NCBI RefSeq assembly: GCF_030813595.1
Contig: NZ_JAUSUH010000002.1
Span: 558,001-622,000, forward strand
Reading direction: 5' to 3'
From: Ancylobacter vacuolatus
GTDB lineage: Bacteria > Pseudomonadota > Alphaproteobacteria > Rhizobiales > Xanthobacteraceae
DNA length: 64,000 bases
The notes below the pieces were generated by a model. It saw only the letters and a list, made by a program, of their open reading frames with translations, had not been told where the DNA came from and searched no databases. Positions within the stretch are counted from its first letter, which is position 1. Every line of letters begins with the position of its first letter. The position numbers and the translations under genes were made by a program. Shown here one piece after another: positions 25,240 to 34,888 of the stretch.

Positions 25240-27069
25240 ATGCACGAAGACGGACACGGATTGCTGCTGGGGGCGCTGGTGTTTCTCGCCACCGCCGTCA
25301 TCGCCGTTCCGGTGGCGCGCCGGCTCGGCCTGTCGCCCATTGTCGGCTACCTGCTGGCCGGGGTGGCCATAGGGCCGTCCGGCCTCGGGGCGTTCGACGA
25401 TCCCGAGCGCATCATCACCGTCGCCGAGATCGGCGTGGTGCTGCTGCTGTTCATCATCGGGCTGGAGCTGCAGGTCTCGCGGCTGCTGGCGCTGCGGCGG
25501 GCCATTTTCGGGCTGGGCACGGCGCAGCTTCTGTTCAGCGGCGCCGCCATCGCGGTGCTGACCCATTATGCGGCCAACGGCTTCGACTGGCGCGGCGCGC
25601 TGGTGGCCGGCATGGCGCTGGCGCTGTCGGCGACCTCGATCGCGCTGCAACTGCTGGAGGAGAAGAGCGGCCTCGCCCAGCCTTACGGCCAGCGGGCCTT
25701 CGGCGTGCTGCTGTTCCAGGACATGGCGATCGTGCCGCTGCTCGCCCTGCTGCCCTTCCTCGGGCAGGGCGCGCATGAGGAGCACAGCTTCCTCGATTCG
25801 GCCAGGCATGTGGCGATCATCGTCGGGGCGATGCTGCTCATCATCGGCGCCGGGCGCTATCTGCTCACCCCGCTGTTCCGCATCCTCGCCCGTTCCGGCG
25901 CCCGCGAGGTGATGACGGCGGCGGCGCTGCTGGTGGTGCTGGGGGCCGGGGCGCTGATGGCGGCAGCCGGCATGTCGATGGCGCTGGGCGCGTTCCTCGC
26001 CGGCGTCATGCTGTCCGAATCCAATTTCCGCCACGAGCTGGAAGCCAATATCGATGCGTTTCGCGGCCTGCTGATCGCGCTGTTCTTCATGGGCGTGGGC
26101 ATGTCGATGAACCTGGCCGTGGTGCTCGCCAACGCGCCGCTGCTCATCATCGGCACGCTGCTGGTCACGCTGGTGAAGGCGGTGTCGGTGTGGGCCGTGT
26201 TCCGCTTTTCCGACAGCACGCGGGCCGACGCGGTGCGCTCCGCCTCGGTGCTGACCCCGGCCGGCGAATTCTCCTTCGTGCTGTTCCCGCTCGCCCTCGG
26301 GCTCGGGCTGATCGATTCACGCCAGTCCGACATGCTGGTCGCCTGCGCCGCCATGACCATGCTGCTCGGCCCGCCGGTGGCGCTGCTCGGCGAGCAGCTG
26401 GCCCGGCGGCTGGATCGCCGCGCGAGCACCCTGCCGAGCGAGGATTTCAGCGACGCCCATGGATCGGTGCTGGTCGTCGGCTTCGGCCGCTTCGGCCAGA
26501 TCGTCTCGCAATGCCTGCTGGCGCAGGGGATGGAGGTGACGATCATCGACAATGATGTCGAGATGATCCAGAACGCCGGCCGCTTCGGCTTCCGCATCTA
26601 TTACGGCGACGGCACACGGCTCGACGTGCTGCGGGCCGCCGGCGCCGAGCGGGCACGGGTCGTCGCCGTCTGCGTCGACCGGCGCGAGACGACCGACCAT
26701 ATCGTCGAGATCATCCGCCAAAACATGCCCGATGTGCGCCTGCACGCGCGGGCCTTCGACCGCACCCATGCGGTGGCGCTGCGCGGGCGGGGGGTCGATT
26801 ACGAGATTCGCGAAACCTTCGAATCGGCGCTGGCCTTTGGTGAAGCCGCCCTGCGCGCCAATGGCATCGACGCCGCCACCGCGCAGGCCACCGTGGCCGA
26901 TGTGCGCCAGCGCGACCTGGAACGGCTGCGCCGTCAGCTCGCCGAGGGCGAGGATCGCGGGCCGCTGCCGCTCGAACCCGAGCCGCTGATCGCTCCCGAG
27001 CGTCCCGCGCGCCCGCTCAATCCCGAGGCCGAGGACGTGCTGAAGCACGAAACCGAGTTCTCTTCCTGA
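25240..27069 (+). CDS. CPA2 monovalent cation:proton antiporter with TrkA-N domain (KefB/KefC type)
   Basis: A 609-residue inner-membrane protein. Residues 1-390 form the Na+/H+ exchanger-type domain with about twelve hydrophobic segments (starts LLLGALVFLATAVIAVPVA; GYLLAGVAIGPSGLG is a family motif). From residue 408 a Rossmann TrkA-N domain follows (VVGFGRFGQIVSQ, then DNDVEMI, GDGTRLDVLRAAGAE), and a charged, proline-rich tail ends the protein. This is the layout of glutathione-gated potassium efflux systems; a kefF/kefG ancillary gene is not adjacent. The specific ion is inferred. Ribosome site GGAGG. Confidence 0.9.
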   Translation: MHEDGHGLLLGALVFLATAVIAVPVARRLGLSPIVGYLLAGVAIGPSGLGAFDDPERIITVAEIGVVLLLFIIGLELQVSRLLALRRAIFGLGTAQLLFSGAAIAVLTHYAANGFDWRGALVAGMALALSATSIALQLLEEKSGLAQPYGQRAFGVLLFQDMAIVPLLALLPFLGQGAHEEHSFLDSARHVAIIVGAMLLIIGAGRYLLTPLFRILARSGAREVMTAAALLVVLGAGALMAAAGMSMALGAFLAGVMLSESNFRHELEANIDAFRGLLIALFFMGVGMSMNLAVVLANAPLLIIGTLLVTLVKAVSVWAVFRFSDSTRADAVRSASVLTPAGEFSFVLFPLALGLGLIDSRQSDMLVACAAMTMLLGPPVALLGEQLARRLDRRASTLPSEDFSDAHGSVLVVGFGRFGQIVSQCLLAQGMEVTIIDNDVEMIQNAGRFGFRIYYGDGTRLDVLRAAGAERARVVAVCVDRRETTDHIVEIIRQNMPDVRLHARAFDRTHAVALRGRGVDYEIRETFESALAFGEAALRANGIDAATAQATVADVRQRDLERLRRQLAEGEDRGPLPLEPEPLIAPERPARPLNPEAEDVLKHETEFSS

Positions 27070-27237
27070 CTTGTGAACGCGCCGTGATGGGTCGATGGCG
27101 GCGCTTTCTCACCCGGCCCGTTCCAATTGTCGCATGGTCGGCATAGGCTTGGCCTAGACATTCGGCTTGAATGCAACGGGCGCCGGCCCGGGCCGCGGGG
27201 TTCGCGGGCGCTGGCGTCGTATCGGGGAGAAAAGCAG

Positions 27238-28218
27238 ATGCAGCTCGGAATCGTTGGCCTTGGCCGCATGGGTGGCAATATCGCGCGCCGTCTCACCAAG
27301 GCGGGACATGACTGCGTGGTGTGGGACCGCAACGAGGCCGCCGTGACGGAGCTGGGCGGCGAAGGCAACCGGCCCGCCGCCGACCTCGGCGATCTCGTCG
27401 CCAAGCTCGACGCACCGCGCGCCATCTGGGTGATGCTGCCGGCCGGCGGGCCGACCGAGAGCACCATCGCCACGCTGGCCGGCCTTCTGTCGCCGGGCGA
27501 TGTCATCATCGATGGCGGCAACACCTTCTACAAGGACGACATCCGCCGCGCCGCCGAGCTGGAGCCCAAGGGCCTGCACTATGTCGATGTCGGCACGTCA
27601 GGCGGCGTGTGGGGCCTGGAGCGCGGCTACTGCATGATGATCGGCGGCACCAAGGAGGCGGTCGACCGGCTCGACCCGATCTTCGCCGCGCTCGCCCCCG
27701 GCCTTGGCGACATTCCCCGCACCCCGGGCCGCGAAGGGCGCGATTCGCGTGTCGAGAGCGGCTACATGCATTGCGGACCGGCCGGCTCCGGCCATTTCGT
27801 CAAGATGGTGCATAACGGCATCGAATACGGGCTGATGCAGGCCTATGCCGAAGGCTTCGAGATTCTCCGGCACAAGGATTCCACCGCCCTGCCCGAGAAT
27901 GAGCGCTTCACGCTCGACCTCGCCGATGTCTCCGAAGTCTGGCGGCGCGGCAGCGTGGTGTCCTCCTGGCTGCTCGATCTCTCCGCCATCGCCCTGACCA
28001 AGGACGAGCAGCTGAGCGATTTCCCCGGCGAAGTCGCCGATTCGGGCGAAGGCCGCTGGACGGTGATGGCGGCGATCGAGGAGGCGGTGTCCGCCGAAGT
28101 TCTTTCCGCCGCGCTCTACACCCGCTTCCGCTCGCGCCAGGACCACACCTTCGGCGAGAAGCTGTTGTCGGCCATGCGCTTCCAGTTCGGTGGCCACACC
28201 GAATTCAAGTCCAAGTAA
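27238..28218 (+). CDS. gnd: 6-phosphogluconate dehydrogenase, decarboxylating (short form)
   Basis: Gnd oxidatively decarboxylates 6-phosphogluconate to ribulose 5-phosphate. The 326-residue protein is of the short class, not the 468-residue NADP type. It has the Rossmann opening [16 protein letters not shown] (residues 4-19) and the active-site stretch [10 protein letters not shown] (Lys189, Asn193, Glu196), plus [14 protein letters not shown]. An aspartate after the second strand (VVWDRN, Asp30) suggests NAD rather than NADP, which is inference. zwf begins 17 bases downstream. Confidence 0.93.
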   Translation: MQLGIVGLGRMGGNIARRLTKAGHDCVVWDRNEAAVTELGGEGNRPAADLGDLVAKLDAPRAIWVMLPAGGPTESTIATLAGLLSPGDVIIDGGNTFYKDDIRRAAELEPKGLHYVDVGTSGGVWGLERGYCMMIGGTKEAVDRLDPIFAALAPGLGDIPRTPGREGRDSRVESGYMHCGPAGSGHFVKMVHNGIEYGLMQAYAEGFEILRHKDSTALPENERFTLDLADVSEVWRRGSVVSSWLLDLSAIALTKDEQLSDFPGEVADSGEGRWTVMAAIEEAVSAEVLSAALYTRFRSRQDHTFGEKLLSAMRFQFGGHTEFKSK

Positions 28219-28235
28219 GCGGCGGATAGCGATCC

Positions 28236-29780
28236 ATGGGAAGCGAGTCCGTCGTTCTCGGCCAGAAGGTGCTGGCGCCCGATACGGCGCCGGCACCGGC
28301 CTCGACCTTCTTCATCTTCGGTGCCTCGGGCGATCTAACCAAGCGCCTGCTGCTGCCCTCGCTCTACAACCTCGCCCATGAGGGCGTGCTGGTCGACGAC
28401 TTCGCCATTGTCGGCGTCGACCATGTCGCGCAGAGCGAGGAGGACTACCGCGCCTTCCTCACCGACGCGGTGCGGGAACTGCCGGGCACGGTCGACCCCG
28501 AGGGCGAGACCTGGCGCTGGCTGATCAGCCGGATCTTCTACGTCTCCGGCGATTTCGAGGACCCGGCCACCTATGGGCGCATCCGCGAGCGGCTGGACCA
28601 GCGCAAGGCGCAGACCGGCAATGCGGTGTTCTATCTCGCCGTGGCGCCGCGCTTCTTCGCCACCATCTCCGAGCAGCTCGGCGCCGCCGGGCTGCTGAAG
28701 GAGGCGGAGGGCGCCTTTCGCCATGTCGTGGTGGAAAAGCCCTTCGGCTCCGACATGCCGTCGGCGAAGGCGCTCAACCGGCGCCTTCTGGCGGTGGCCG
28801 ACGAGCGCCAGATTTACCGGATCGACCATTTCCTCGGCAAGGAAACGGTTCAAAACATGATGGCGCTGCGCTTCGGCAACGGCATTTTCGAGCCGATCTG
28901 GAGCAAGGAATATATCGACCATGTCCAGATCACCGCCGCCGAGACGGTGACGGTGGAGCAGCGCGGCGGCTTCTACGACGCGACAGGCGCGCTGCGCGAC
29001 ATGGTGCCGAACCACATGTTCCAGCTGCTCGCCATGACAGCGATGGAGCCGCCGAACTCCTTCGATGCCGACGCGGTGCGCTCGGAAAAGACCAAGGTGA
29101 TCGAAGCGATCCGCCATATGCGCCCGAGCGAGGCGATCGGCGCGGCGGTGCGCGGCCAGTACCGCGCCGGCTTCGTCAATGGCGAGGCGGTGAAGGACTA
29201 TCGCGACGAGAAGGACGTGCATCCCGACAGCCGCACCGAGACCTATGTGGCGCTGAAATGCTTCGTCGATTCCTGGCGCTGGAACGGCGTGCCGTTCTAT
29301 GTCCGCACCGGCAAGGCGCTGGCGGTGCGGCGCACCGAGATCGCCATCCAGTTCAAGCGGGCGCCGGGCGTGCTGTTCCGCCATTTGCCCACGGCGCTGA
29401 AGCCGAACCTGATGGTCATCCATGTCCAGCCGGACGAGGGCGTGTCGCTGCGCTTCGCCGCCAAGGTGCCCGGCCGCAAGGTCAAGCTCTCGGATGTCGA
29501 GATGAGCTTCAAATATGCCGACTACTTCAAGGCGGCGCCCAGCACCGGCTACGAGACGCTGATCTATGACTGCCTGTGCGGCGACCCCACTCTGTTCCAG
29601 CGCGCCGACACCATTGAGGCCGGCTGGGAGGCGGTGGAGCCGATCCTCGAGGCGGTCAGCGGCGGCGAGAACGAGGTGCAGTTCTATTCCGCCGGTTCCA
29701 GCGGCCCGGCCATGTCGGATGTGATGCTGGCGCAGGACGGCTTCCAGTGGCTTCCGCTCGAAAGGGATCGCCCGCGATGA
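28236..29780 (+). CDS. zwf: Glucose-6-phosphate 1-dehydrogenase
   Basis: Zwf makes 6-phosphogluconolactone from glucose 6-phosphate and gives NADPH. The 514-residue protein has the coenzyme loop FGASGDLTKRLLLPSL (about residues 28-43) and the active-site motif RIDHFLGKE (195-203, with His198 binding the phosphate and Lys202), then RYVRTG-like FYVRTGKALAVRRTEI. The length is usual. A HAD phosphatase overlaps its stop instead of the common pgl. Confidence 0.96.
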   Translation: MGSESVVLGQKVLAPDTAPAPASTFFIFGASGDLTKRLLLPSLYNLAHEGVLVDDFAIVGVDHVAQSEEDYRAFLTDAVRELPGTVDPEGETWRWLISRIFYVSGDFEDPATYGRIRERLDQRKAQTGNAVFYLAVAPRFFATISEQLGAAGLLKEAEGAFRHVVVEKPFGSDMPSAKALNRRLLAVADERQIYRIDHFLGKETVQNMMALRFGNGIFEPIWSKEYIDHVQITAAETVTVEQRGGFYDATGALRDMVPNHMFQLLAMTAMEPPNSFDADAVRSEKTKVIEAIRHMRPSEAIGAAVRGQYRAGFVNGEAVKDYRDEKDVHPDSRTETYVALKCFVDSWRWNGVPFYVRTGKALAVRRTEIAIQFKRAPGVLFRHLPTALKPNLMVIHVQPDEGVSLRFAAKVPGRKVKLSDVEMSFKYADYFKAAPSTGYETLIYDCLCGDPTLFQRADTIEAGWEAVEPILEAVSGGENEVQFYSAGSSGPAMSDVMLAQDGFQWLPLERDRPR

Positions 29781-30646
29781 GCGTATCGAACCTCGCTGAG
29801 GCGATCGACGAGCACGGGGGCGCTGACCGCGGCCCCTCCTCGCGCATCCGCCTCATGGTGTCGGATGTCGACGGCACGCTGGTGAACAAGGCCAAGGAGG
29901 TGACGCCGGCCACGATCGAGGCGGTGCGCCGCCTCCACGCCGCCGGCATCGCCTTCGCCGCCGTCTCGGCCCGGCCGCCGCGCGGCATGAAGCTGATGGT
30001 CGAGGCGCTGAATGTCGACCTTTTCGGCGGCTTCAATGGCGGCTCCATCCTGCGCCGCGACTTCTCGGTGGTGGAAGAGCATTTCGTGGCGGCCGATGCC
30101 GCCCGTGCCGGCATCGCTTTGATGCAGCCGCGCGGCGCCTCGATCTGGGTGTTCGCCGACAATGAGTGGTTCGTCACCGACCCCGACAGCACCTATGTCG
30201 CCGGCGAAATCCGCACCGTGGCTTTCCAGCCGACGGTGGTGGAGGATTTCGGCGACCACATCACCCGCGCCGGCAAGATCGTGTTCTCCTCGACCGATTT
30301 CGACATGCTGGCGGCGAGCGAGCCGGAGCTGCAGGCGCTGGTGGGCGATGGCGCCACGGCGCGGCGCTCGCAGGCCAAATATCTCGACATGACGCCGCCC
30401 GGCACCGACAAGGGCTATGCGGCGCGCGCCTTCGCTCGGCATTACGGCGTGGCGATGGACGAGGTGGCTGTTATCGGCGACATGGCCAATGACCTGCCGA
30501 TGTTCGGCGTCGCCGGCCTCGCTATCGCTATGGGCAATGGCGCAGCGGAGGTGAAGCAGCAGGCGCATTTCGTCACCCTCACCAATGAGGAGGACGGCGT
30601 CGCCCACGCCATCGAGCGCTTCGTGCTGCCGCGCGCGCCGCGCTGA
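29777..30646 (+). CDS. Cof-type HAD-superfamily phosphatase
   Basis: A 289-residue soluble haloacid dehalogenase hydrolase of subfamily IIB. The nucleophile motif is SDVDGTLVN (Asp30, Asp32), motif II lies in AVSARPPRG, and motif IV is GDMANDLPMF near residue 234. The cap inserted in the middle sets substrate choice. Relatives act on sugar phosphates, phosphoglycolate or FMN. The ATGA overlap with zwf suggests a role in the same sugar-phosphate pathway; the substrate cannot be read from sequence. Confidence 0.85.
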   Translation: MSVSNLAEAIDEHGGADRGPSSRIRLMVSDVDGTLVNKAKEVTPATIEAVRRLHAAGIAFAAVSARPPRGMKLMVEALNVDLFGGFNGGSILRRDFSVVEEHFVAADAARAGIALMQPRGASIWVFADNEWFVTDPDSTYVAGEIRTVAFQPTVVEDFGDHITRAGKIVFSSTDFDMLAASEPELQALVGDGATARRSQAKYLDMTPPGTDKGYAARAFARHYGVAMDEVAVIGDMANDLPMFGVAGLAIAMGNGAAEVKQQAHFVTLTNEEDGVAHAIERFVLPRAPR

Positions 30647-30678
30647 ATCGCCCCTCTCTCTGGAGTGGCAGGGAATCG

Positions 30679-30710
30679 ACCGGGCGGCCGGCACAGGCCG
30701 GGCGCCCGGT
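30679..30710. other. GC-rich hairpin after the HAD phosphatase gene
   Basis: ACCGGGCG (30679-30686) pairs with CGCCCGGT (30703-30710); inner CCGG/CCGG pairs are also possible. It lies between the convergent HAD and DUF3096 genes. No T-tract follows, so factor-independent termination is doubtful. Confidence 0.4.
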
Positions 30711-30747
30711 TCCAGCGCCTTATTCGGTTGGAGCGAGCCCGTGCGGG

Positions 30748-30924
30748 CTAGATGCCGAGCCGCTGGCCGAGATTTTCGAATCCACCGCTGCCGAGCAGGC
30801 CGGAAACGCCGATGAAGATCAGATAGATAGCGACGATATAGGCGAGCAGGCGCGGCATGATCAGGATGAGAATGCCGGCGATCAGCGCGACGATCGGCTG
30901 GATGGCGATGATGTTGATGTCCAT
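30748..30924 (-). CDS. DUF3096 family small membrane protein
   Basis: A 58-residue protein, MDINIIAIQPIVALIAGILI at the N-terminus, then two hydrophobic segments around residues 3-22 and 27-44, and a short polar tail SGGFENLGQRLGI. Composition and layout match the small DUF3096 family, inner-membrane proteins of unknown function. GGAG lies six bases before the ATG. It is isolated, convergent with the HAD gene and next to the intergenic repeats, so an independent transcript is likely. Confidence 0.8.
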   Translation of the reverse strand: MDINIIAIQPIVALIAGILILIMPRLLAYIVAIYLIFIGVSGLLGSGGFENLGQRLGI

Positions 30925-31035
30925 GGGACGCTCCGCTGGGTGGTAGCGACATAAGCCGCCGCGCGCAGGATGGTTCCCCGCCCGCGCCGGCGCAAGCGGG
31001 GGAGGGCGAGGCCGCTCCCCTCATCGTCCAACGGC

Positions 31036-31114
31036 CGTCAGGACCGGGCGTGACCCGGCCCACCACCTCCCCTTGCCCAAGGATGGATCCTCGGGTCAGG
31101 CGAGGGGATGACGG
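31036..31114 (-). repeat. Dispersed palindrome, family R2, diverged copy
   Basis: On the minus strand the element begins CCGTCATCCCCTCGCCTGAC and ends with GCCGGGTCACGCCCGG near CTGACGG. It is the inverted, diverged counterpart of the copy at 36.1 kb. It lies in the 457-base gap between the DUF3096 gene and glyS. Confidence 0.65.
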
Positions 31115-31157
31115 TGTGGGGTGGGAAGCGTGGCCCCTTCGCGGTTATCCATCGGGA

Positions 31158-31267
31158 CGTCATCCTGAGGTGCGCGCACAGCGCGCCTCGAAGGATGGTT
31201 CTCGGTGCGGCAGGCGCAACGCCCTGCGTGCTTCGAGGGCGCCTTCGGCGCCACCTCAGCATGACGG
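31158..31267. repeat. Dispersed long palindrome, family R1, copy 2
   Basis: Starts CGTCATCCTGAGGTGCGCG and continues GCGCCTCGAAGGATGG; the right arm CTTCGAGGGCGCC...CCACCTCAGCATGACGG has diverged. Same family as at 10.05 kb. Confidence 0.8.
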
Positions 31268-31307
31268 GCGTCGGTTTCGATCTTGGGCACCGACAATGCG
31301 CTGAAAA

Positions 31308-31342
31308 GGCGTGGATCCGCGGGTCTGGCCCGGGGATGACGG
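31308..31342 (-). repeat. Half copy of palindrome family R2
   Basis: On the minus strand CCGTCATCCCCGGGCCAGAC is followed by CCGCGGATCCACGCC. Only the left arm is present; glyS ends 40 bases further on. Confidence 0.65.
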
Positions 31343-31381
31343 CGTGGGGCGCAGGGGCCGCAGGTGAGGGCGCGGGCGCCC

Positions 31382-33445
31382 CTACCCCTCGATGCGGTCG
31401 AAATCGGCGATGCTGCGGGTGGCGGCGCGGATGTCGGCGAGCAGGCGCAGGCGGTTGACGCGCAGCGCCGGGTCTCCCGCATTCACCGTCACCTTCTCGA
31501 AGAACGCATCCACTGGGGCGCGAAGGCCGGCGAGCAGCGCCATGGCGGCCTCGAAATCCTCACGCGCCAGCGCCTGTTCGATCTGCGGGCCGAGCGCGGC
31601 GATGGAATCGGCCAGCGCGCGCTCCTCCGGCTCGTGCAGCAGCACCACATCGACGCCGCCCTCATAGGCGACGCCGTCCTTCTTCTCCTCGATGCGCAGA
31701 ATATTCGCCGCGCGCTTGGTGCCGGCGAGCAGGTTCTTGCCGTCCTCGGTGGCAAGGAACCGCCCCAGCGCCTCGACGCGCTTCACGACGAGCAGGAGAT
31801 CGTCCTGGCCGGGAAGGGCGAACACAGCGTCGACGAGGTCGTGACGGGCACCAGCCTCGCGGAGGTGGACCTTCAGGCGGTCGGCGAAGAAGGAGAGGAG
31901 GTCGGGTTCGGCGAAATCGCCAAGCTTCACGGTCAGCCCGTTCTCCAGCACGATCCGCACCACGCCCAGCGCCGCGCGGCGCAGCGCATAGGGGTCCTTG
32001 GAGCCGGTCGGCTTCTCGTCGATGGCCCAGAAGCCGACCAGCGTGTCGAGCTTGTCGGCCAGCGCCACCGCCACCGAGACCGGGGCGGTCGGCACGCGGT
32101 CGGTCGGGCCCTGCGGCTTGTAGTGTTCTTCCGCCGCGGCGGCGATTTCCTCGGGCAGGCCCTCAAGCCGGGCGTAATAGCGGCCCATCAGCCCCTGCAC
32201 CTCGGGGAATTCGCCCACCACTTCAGTGCGCAGATCGCTCTTGGCGTAGAGCGCGGCCTGCTCGGCAAGGTTCGGGTCGGCGCCGACCATCGGCGCCAGC
32301 GCCTTCGCCAGCGCGGCGATGCGGCGGATGCGCTCCAGCTGCGAGCCGAGCTTCTCGTGGAAGGTGACGTTGCCGAATTTCTCCAGCCGCTCGGCGAGAG
32401 GCACGGTGGCGTTGGTCTTCTGGTCGGTTTCCCAGAAGAATTTGGCGTCCGACAGCCGGGCGCGGATGACGCGCTCATTGCCGGCGATGATCGCCGCGCC
32501 GCCATCGCTGGCGGCAAGGTTCGAGACGAGAATGAAGCGGCTGGCGAGGCGCCCGGTGGCGGGGTCCCTCAAGACGAAGCATTTCTGGTTGATGCGGATG
32601 GTGGCGCGGATCACCTCATCCGGCACGTCGAGAAAGGCCGGGTCGAAGGCGCCCATCAGCACGACAGGCCATTCCACCAGGCCGGCGATCTCCTCCAGCA
32701 GGCCGGCATCCTCCACCAGCTCCAGCCCCTGCGCGAGGGCGAGGTCCTTGGCATCGTTGAGGATGATGTCCTTGCGGCGCTCGCGATCGACCACGACGAA
32801 GGCGGCCTCGAGCTTGGCCATCCAGTCTTCCAGCCGGCGCACGCGGATCGTGCCTTCGGACAGGAAGCGGTGGCCGCGTGTGGTGTCGCCCGAGCGGAGG
32901 CCGTCGACTTCGAAGGCCACCACTTCCGGCTCCTCGGTCTCGGGGCCGAAGGTGCACAGGATCGACTGAAGCGGGCGCACCCAGCGCAGCGTGGTGGGGC
33001 TTGTGGAGCCCTTGCCCCAGCGCATCGATTTCGGCCAGGGGAAGGCGCGGATCACCTGCGGGATGATCTCGGCGATCACCTCGGGCGTGGCGCGGCCATG
33101 CTTGTGCAGGCGGGCGACATAGAACTCGCCCTTTTTCGGGTCGCTCTCGATGCTCGCCTGGTCGATCGAGGCAAGGCCGGCGGCCTTCAGGAAGCCGTCG
33201 ATCGCGCCCTGCGGGGCGCCGACGCGCGGGCCCTTGCGCTCTTCATGCGTGTCCGGCTGCTGGGCGGGCAGGCCGTGCACGGCCAGCGCCAGCCGGCGCG
33301 GAGTGACGAACGCCTTGGCGCCCTCATAGACCAGGCCGCGCTCCACCAGCGCGTCGGTGACGAGCTTGCGCAGGCTTTCCGCCGCGCCGGCCTGCATGCG
33401 GGCGGGGATTTCTTCGCAGAACAGTTCGAGCAGAAGATCGGGCAT
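31382..33445 (-). CDS. glyS: Glycine--tRNA ligase beta subunit
   Basis: GlyS is the tRNA-binding subunit of the alpha2beta2 bacterial glycyl-tRNA synthetase. The 687-residue protein starts [17 protein letters not shown], the family signature, with [13 protein letters not shown] near residue 45 and a C-terminal anticodon-binding DALR domain. glyQ lies upstream on the same strand but is separated by an MFS transporter gene (about 1.3 kb), which is unusual. Confidence 0.96.
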   Translation of the reverse strand: MPDLLLELFCEEIPARMQAGAAESLRKLVTDALVERGLVYEGAKAFVTPRRLALAVHGLPAQQPDTHEERKGPRVGAPQGAIDGFLKAAGLASIDQASIESDPKKGEFYVARLHKHGRATPEVIAEIIPQVIRAFPWPKSMRWGKGSTSPTTLRWVRPLQSILCTFGPETEEPEVVAFEVDGLRSGDTTRGHRFLSEGTIRVRRLEDWMAKLEAAFVVVDRERRKDIILNDAKDLALAQGLELVEDAGLLEEIAGLVEWPVVLMGAFDPAFLDVPDEVIRATIRINQKCFVLRDPATGRLASRFILVSNLAASDGGAAIIAGNERVIRARLSDAKFFWETDQKTNATVPLAERLEKFGNVTFHEKLGSQLERIRRIAALAKALAPMVGADPNLAEQAALYAKSDLRTEVVGEFPEVQGLMGRYYARLEGLPEEIAAAAEEHYKPQGPTDRVPTAPVSVAVALADKLDTLVGFWAIDEKPTGSKDPYALRRAALGVVRIVLENGLTVKLGDFAEPDLLSFFADRLKVHLREAGARHDLVDAVFALPGQDDLLLVVKRVEALGRFLATEDGKNLLAGTKRAANILRIEEKKDGVAYEGGVDVVLLHEPEERALADSIAALGPQIEQALAREDFEAAMALLAGLRAPVDAFFEKVTVNAGDPALRVNRLRLLADIRAATRSIADFDRIEG

Positions 33446-33551
33446 GGCGCTGCGTCACGTCGGCTGGCGGGCGGCGCCGTGTGGGGCGCGCCCTTGCGGG
33501 AAGGTCGCGGGACGCCTAGCACGTCGCGCCCCGCGAGGGGAGGCATCACGT

Positions 33552-34859
33552 TCAGGAAAGCGCGCGGCCGCGCCCTTCCTTCATCGTCAGCGCGGCAATG
33601 AGCGAGAGCGCGGCAACCACGATGAGATAGGCGGCCGGGCCCATGTCGAACTGCTCGCGGTTGACCAGATACACCGCCACCATCGGCGCCGTCCCGCCGG
33701 CAAGGCCGAGCGCGAGATTGTAGCTCAGCGAGAGCGCGGTGCAGCGGGTGGCGGGGCGGAACATTTCCACCAGCACGCAGGGCATCGGCCCGGCATAGGC
33801 CGCCATCAGCACGGCAAAGCCGAGCTGCCCGGCGAGGGCATAGAAGGCATCGCCCGAATCCAGCAGGAGGAACAGCGGCCAGGAGAACAGCACAAAGCCG
33901 ATCAGCCCGCCGCAGACCACCGGCTTGCGCCCCACCCGGTCCGAGAGCGCGGCGAAAACAGGCGCCAGCCCCAGCACAACCACCATGCTGATGGTGTTGA
34001 TCTGCAGCGACAGCCGCTCGGTGAGCCCGTCCACCTGCTGCATATAGGTCGTGAGATAGACGAACAGCATGTAGAAGCTGACGCCCAGCGTGAGGTTGAG
34101 CACCGCCGCGCGGATCATCTCGCGCCCGTCCGCGCGCAGGGCCTCCACCAGCGGCAGCCGGCCGACGCGGTGCGGCCGCGCGGGCGCCGCCCGCTCCTGC
34201 GAGGAGCCGCGCAGATAGAGCGTGAAGCCGCCGAGCAGGATGCCGAGCAGGAACGGAATGCGCCAGCCCCAGGCGATCAGGTCGTCCGTGCTCATCAGCG
34301 TCGCGGTGGCCGCGCCCACCGCCGAGCCGAGCAGCGTGCCGCCCGAGGCGCCGCAGCCGGCGAAGGAGGCGATCAGTCCGCGCCGGCGGACCTTCGCGTT
34401 CTCGGCCAGGAAGATCGCCGAGGTGGTGTATTCGCCGCCGATCGAGAGGCCTTGCAGCAGCCGCAGCACCAGCAGCAGCGCCGGCGCCGCCGCGCCGATC
34501 GCCGCATAGGTCGGCAGCAGGCCGATGGCGACCGTCGAGGCGGTCATGGTGGCGGCGGAGATGAACAGCGCCTGCCGGCGGCCGTAGCGGTCGCCAATAT
34601 GGCCGAAGACGATGCCGCCCACCGGCCGCATGATGAAGGAGGCGGCGAAAATCCCGAAGGCGGCAATCAGCCCGACAAAGGCGTCACTGTCGGGGAAGAA
34701 ATTCTTGGCGAAGATGGCGGCGAGGAAGCCATAGGCGGCGAAGTCATACCATTCCAGCGCGTTGCCGAGCGCCCCGGCGAGGAGCGCGCGCGGCCCCGCC
34801 GGCGCGGTGGCGGGTGTGGGCCCGGTATCGGGATAGGACGCAATGTCGAGGCTGGACAT
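33552..34859 (-). CDS. MFS transporter, metabolite:H+ symporter (MHS) family
   Basis: A 435-residue inner-membrane protein with about twelve hydrophobic segments. NALEWYDFAAYGFLAAIFAK at the first segment and GHIGDRYGRRQALF at the loop between segments 2 and 3 mark the MHS group (ProP, KgtP, ShiA, citrate carriers). The substrate is probably a dicarboxylate, osmolyte or other small metabolite; it cannot be assigned. It sits between glyQ (29 bases upstream) and glyS (106 bases downstream), all on one strand. Confidence 0.88.
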   Translation of the reverse strand: MSSLDIASYPDTGPTPATAPAGPRALLAGALGNALEWYDFAAYGFLAAIFAKNFFPDSDAFVGLIAAFGIFAASFIMRPVGGIVFGHIGDRYGRRQALFISAATMTASTVAIGLLPTYAAIGAAAPALLLVLRLLQGLSIGGEYTTSAIFLAENAKVRRRGLIASFAGCGASGGTLLGSAVGAATATLMSTDDLIAWGWRIPFLLGILLGGFTLYLRGSSQERAAPARPHRVGRLPLVEALRADGREMIRAAVLNLTLGVSFYMLFVYLTTYMQQVDGLTERLSLQINTISMVVVLGLAPVFAALSDRVGRKPVVCGGLIGFVLFSWPLFLLLDSGDAFYALAGQLGFAVLMAAYAGPMPCVLVEMFRPATRCTALSLSYNLALGLAGGTAPMVAVYLVNREQFDMGPAAYLIVVAALSLIAALTMKEGRGRALS

Positions 34860-34888
34860 GGACGCGGCTCCCGGCGGATTGGAGAGGA

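Noticed and set aside
33446..33551. Terminator between the MFS gene and glyS
   Set aside because: The gap is GC-rich with weak inverted repeats but no T-tract, so I could not support a terminator.
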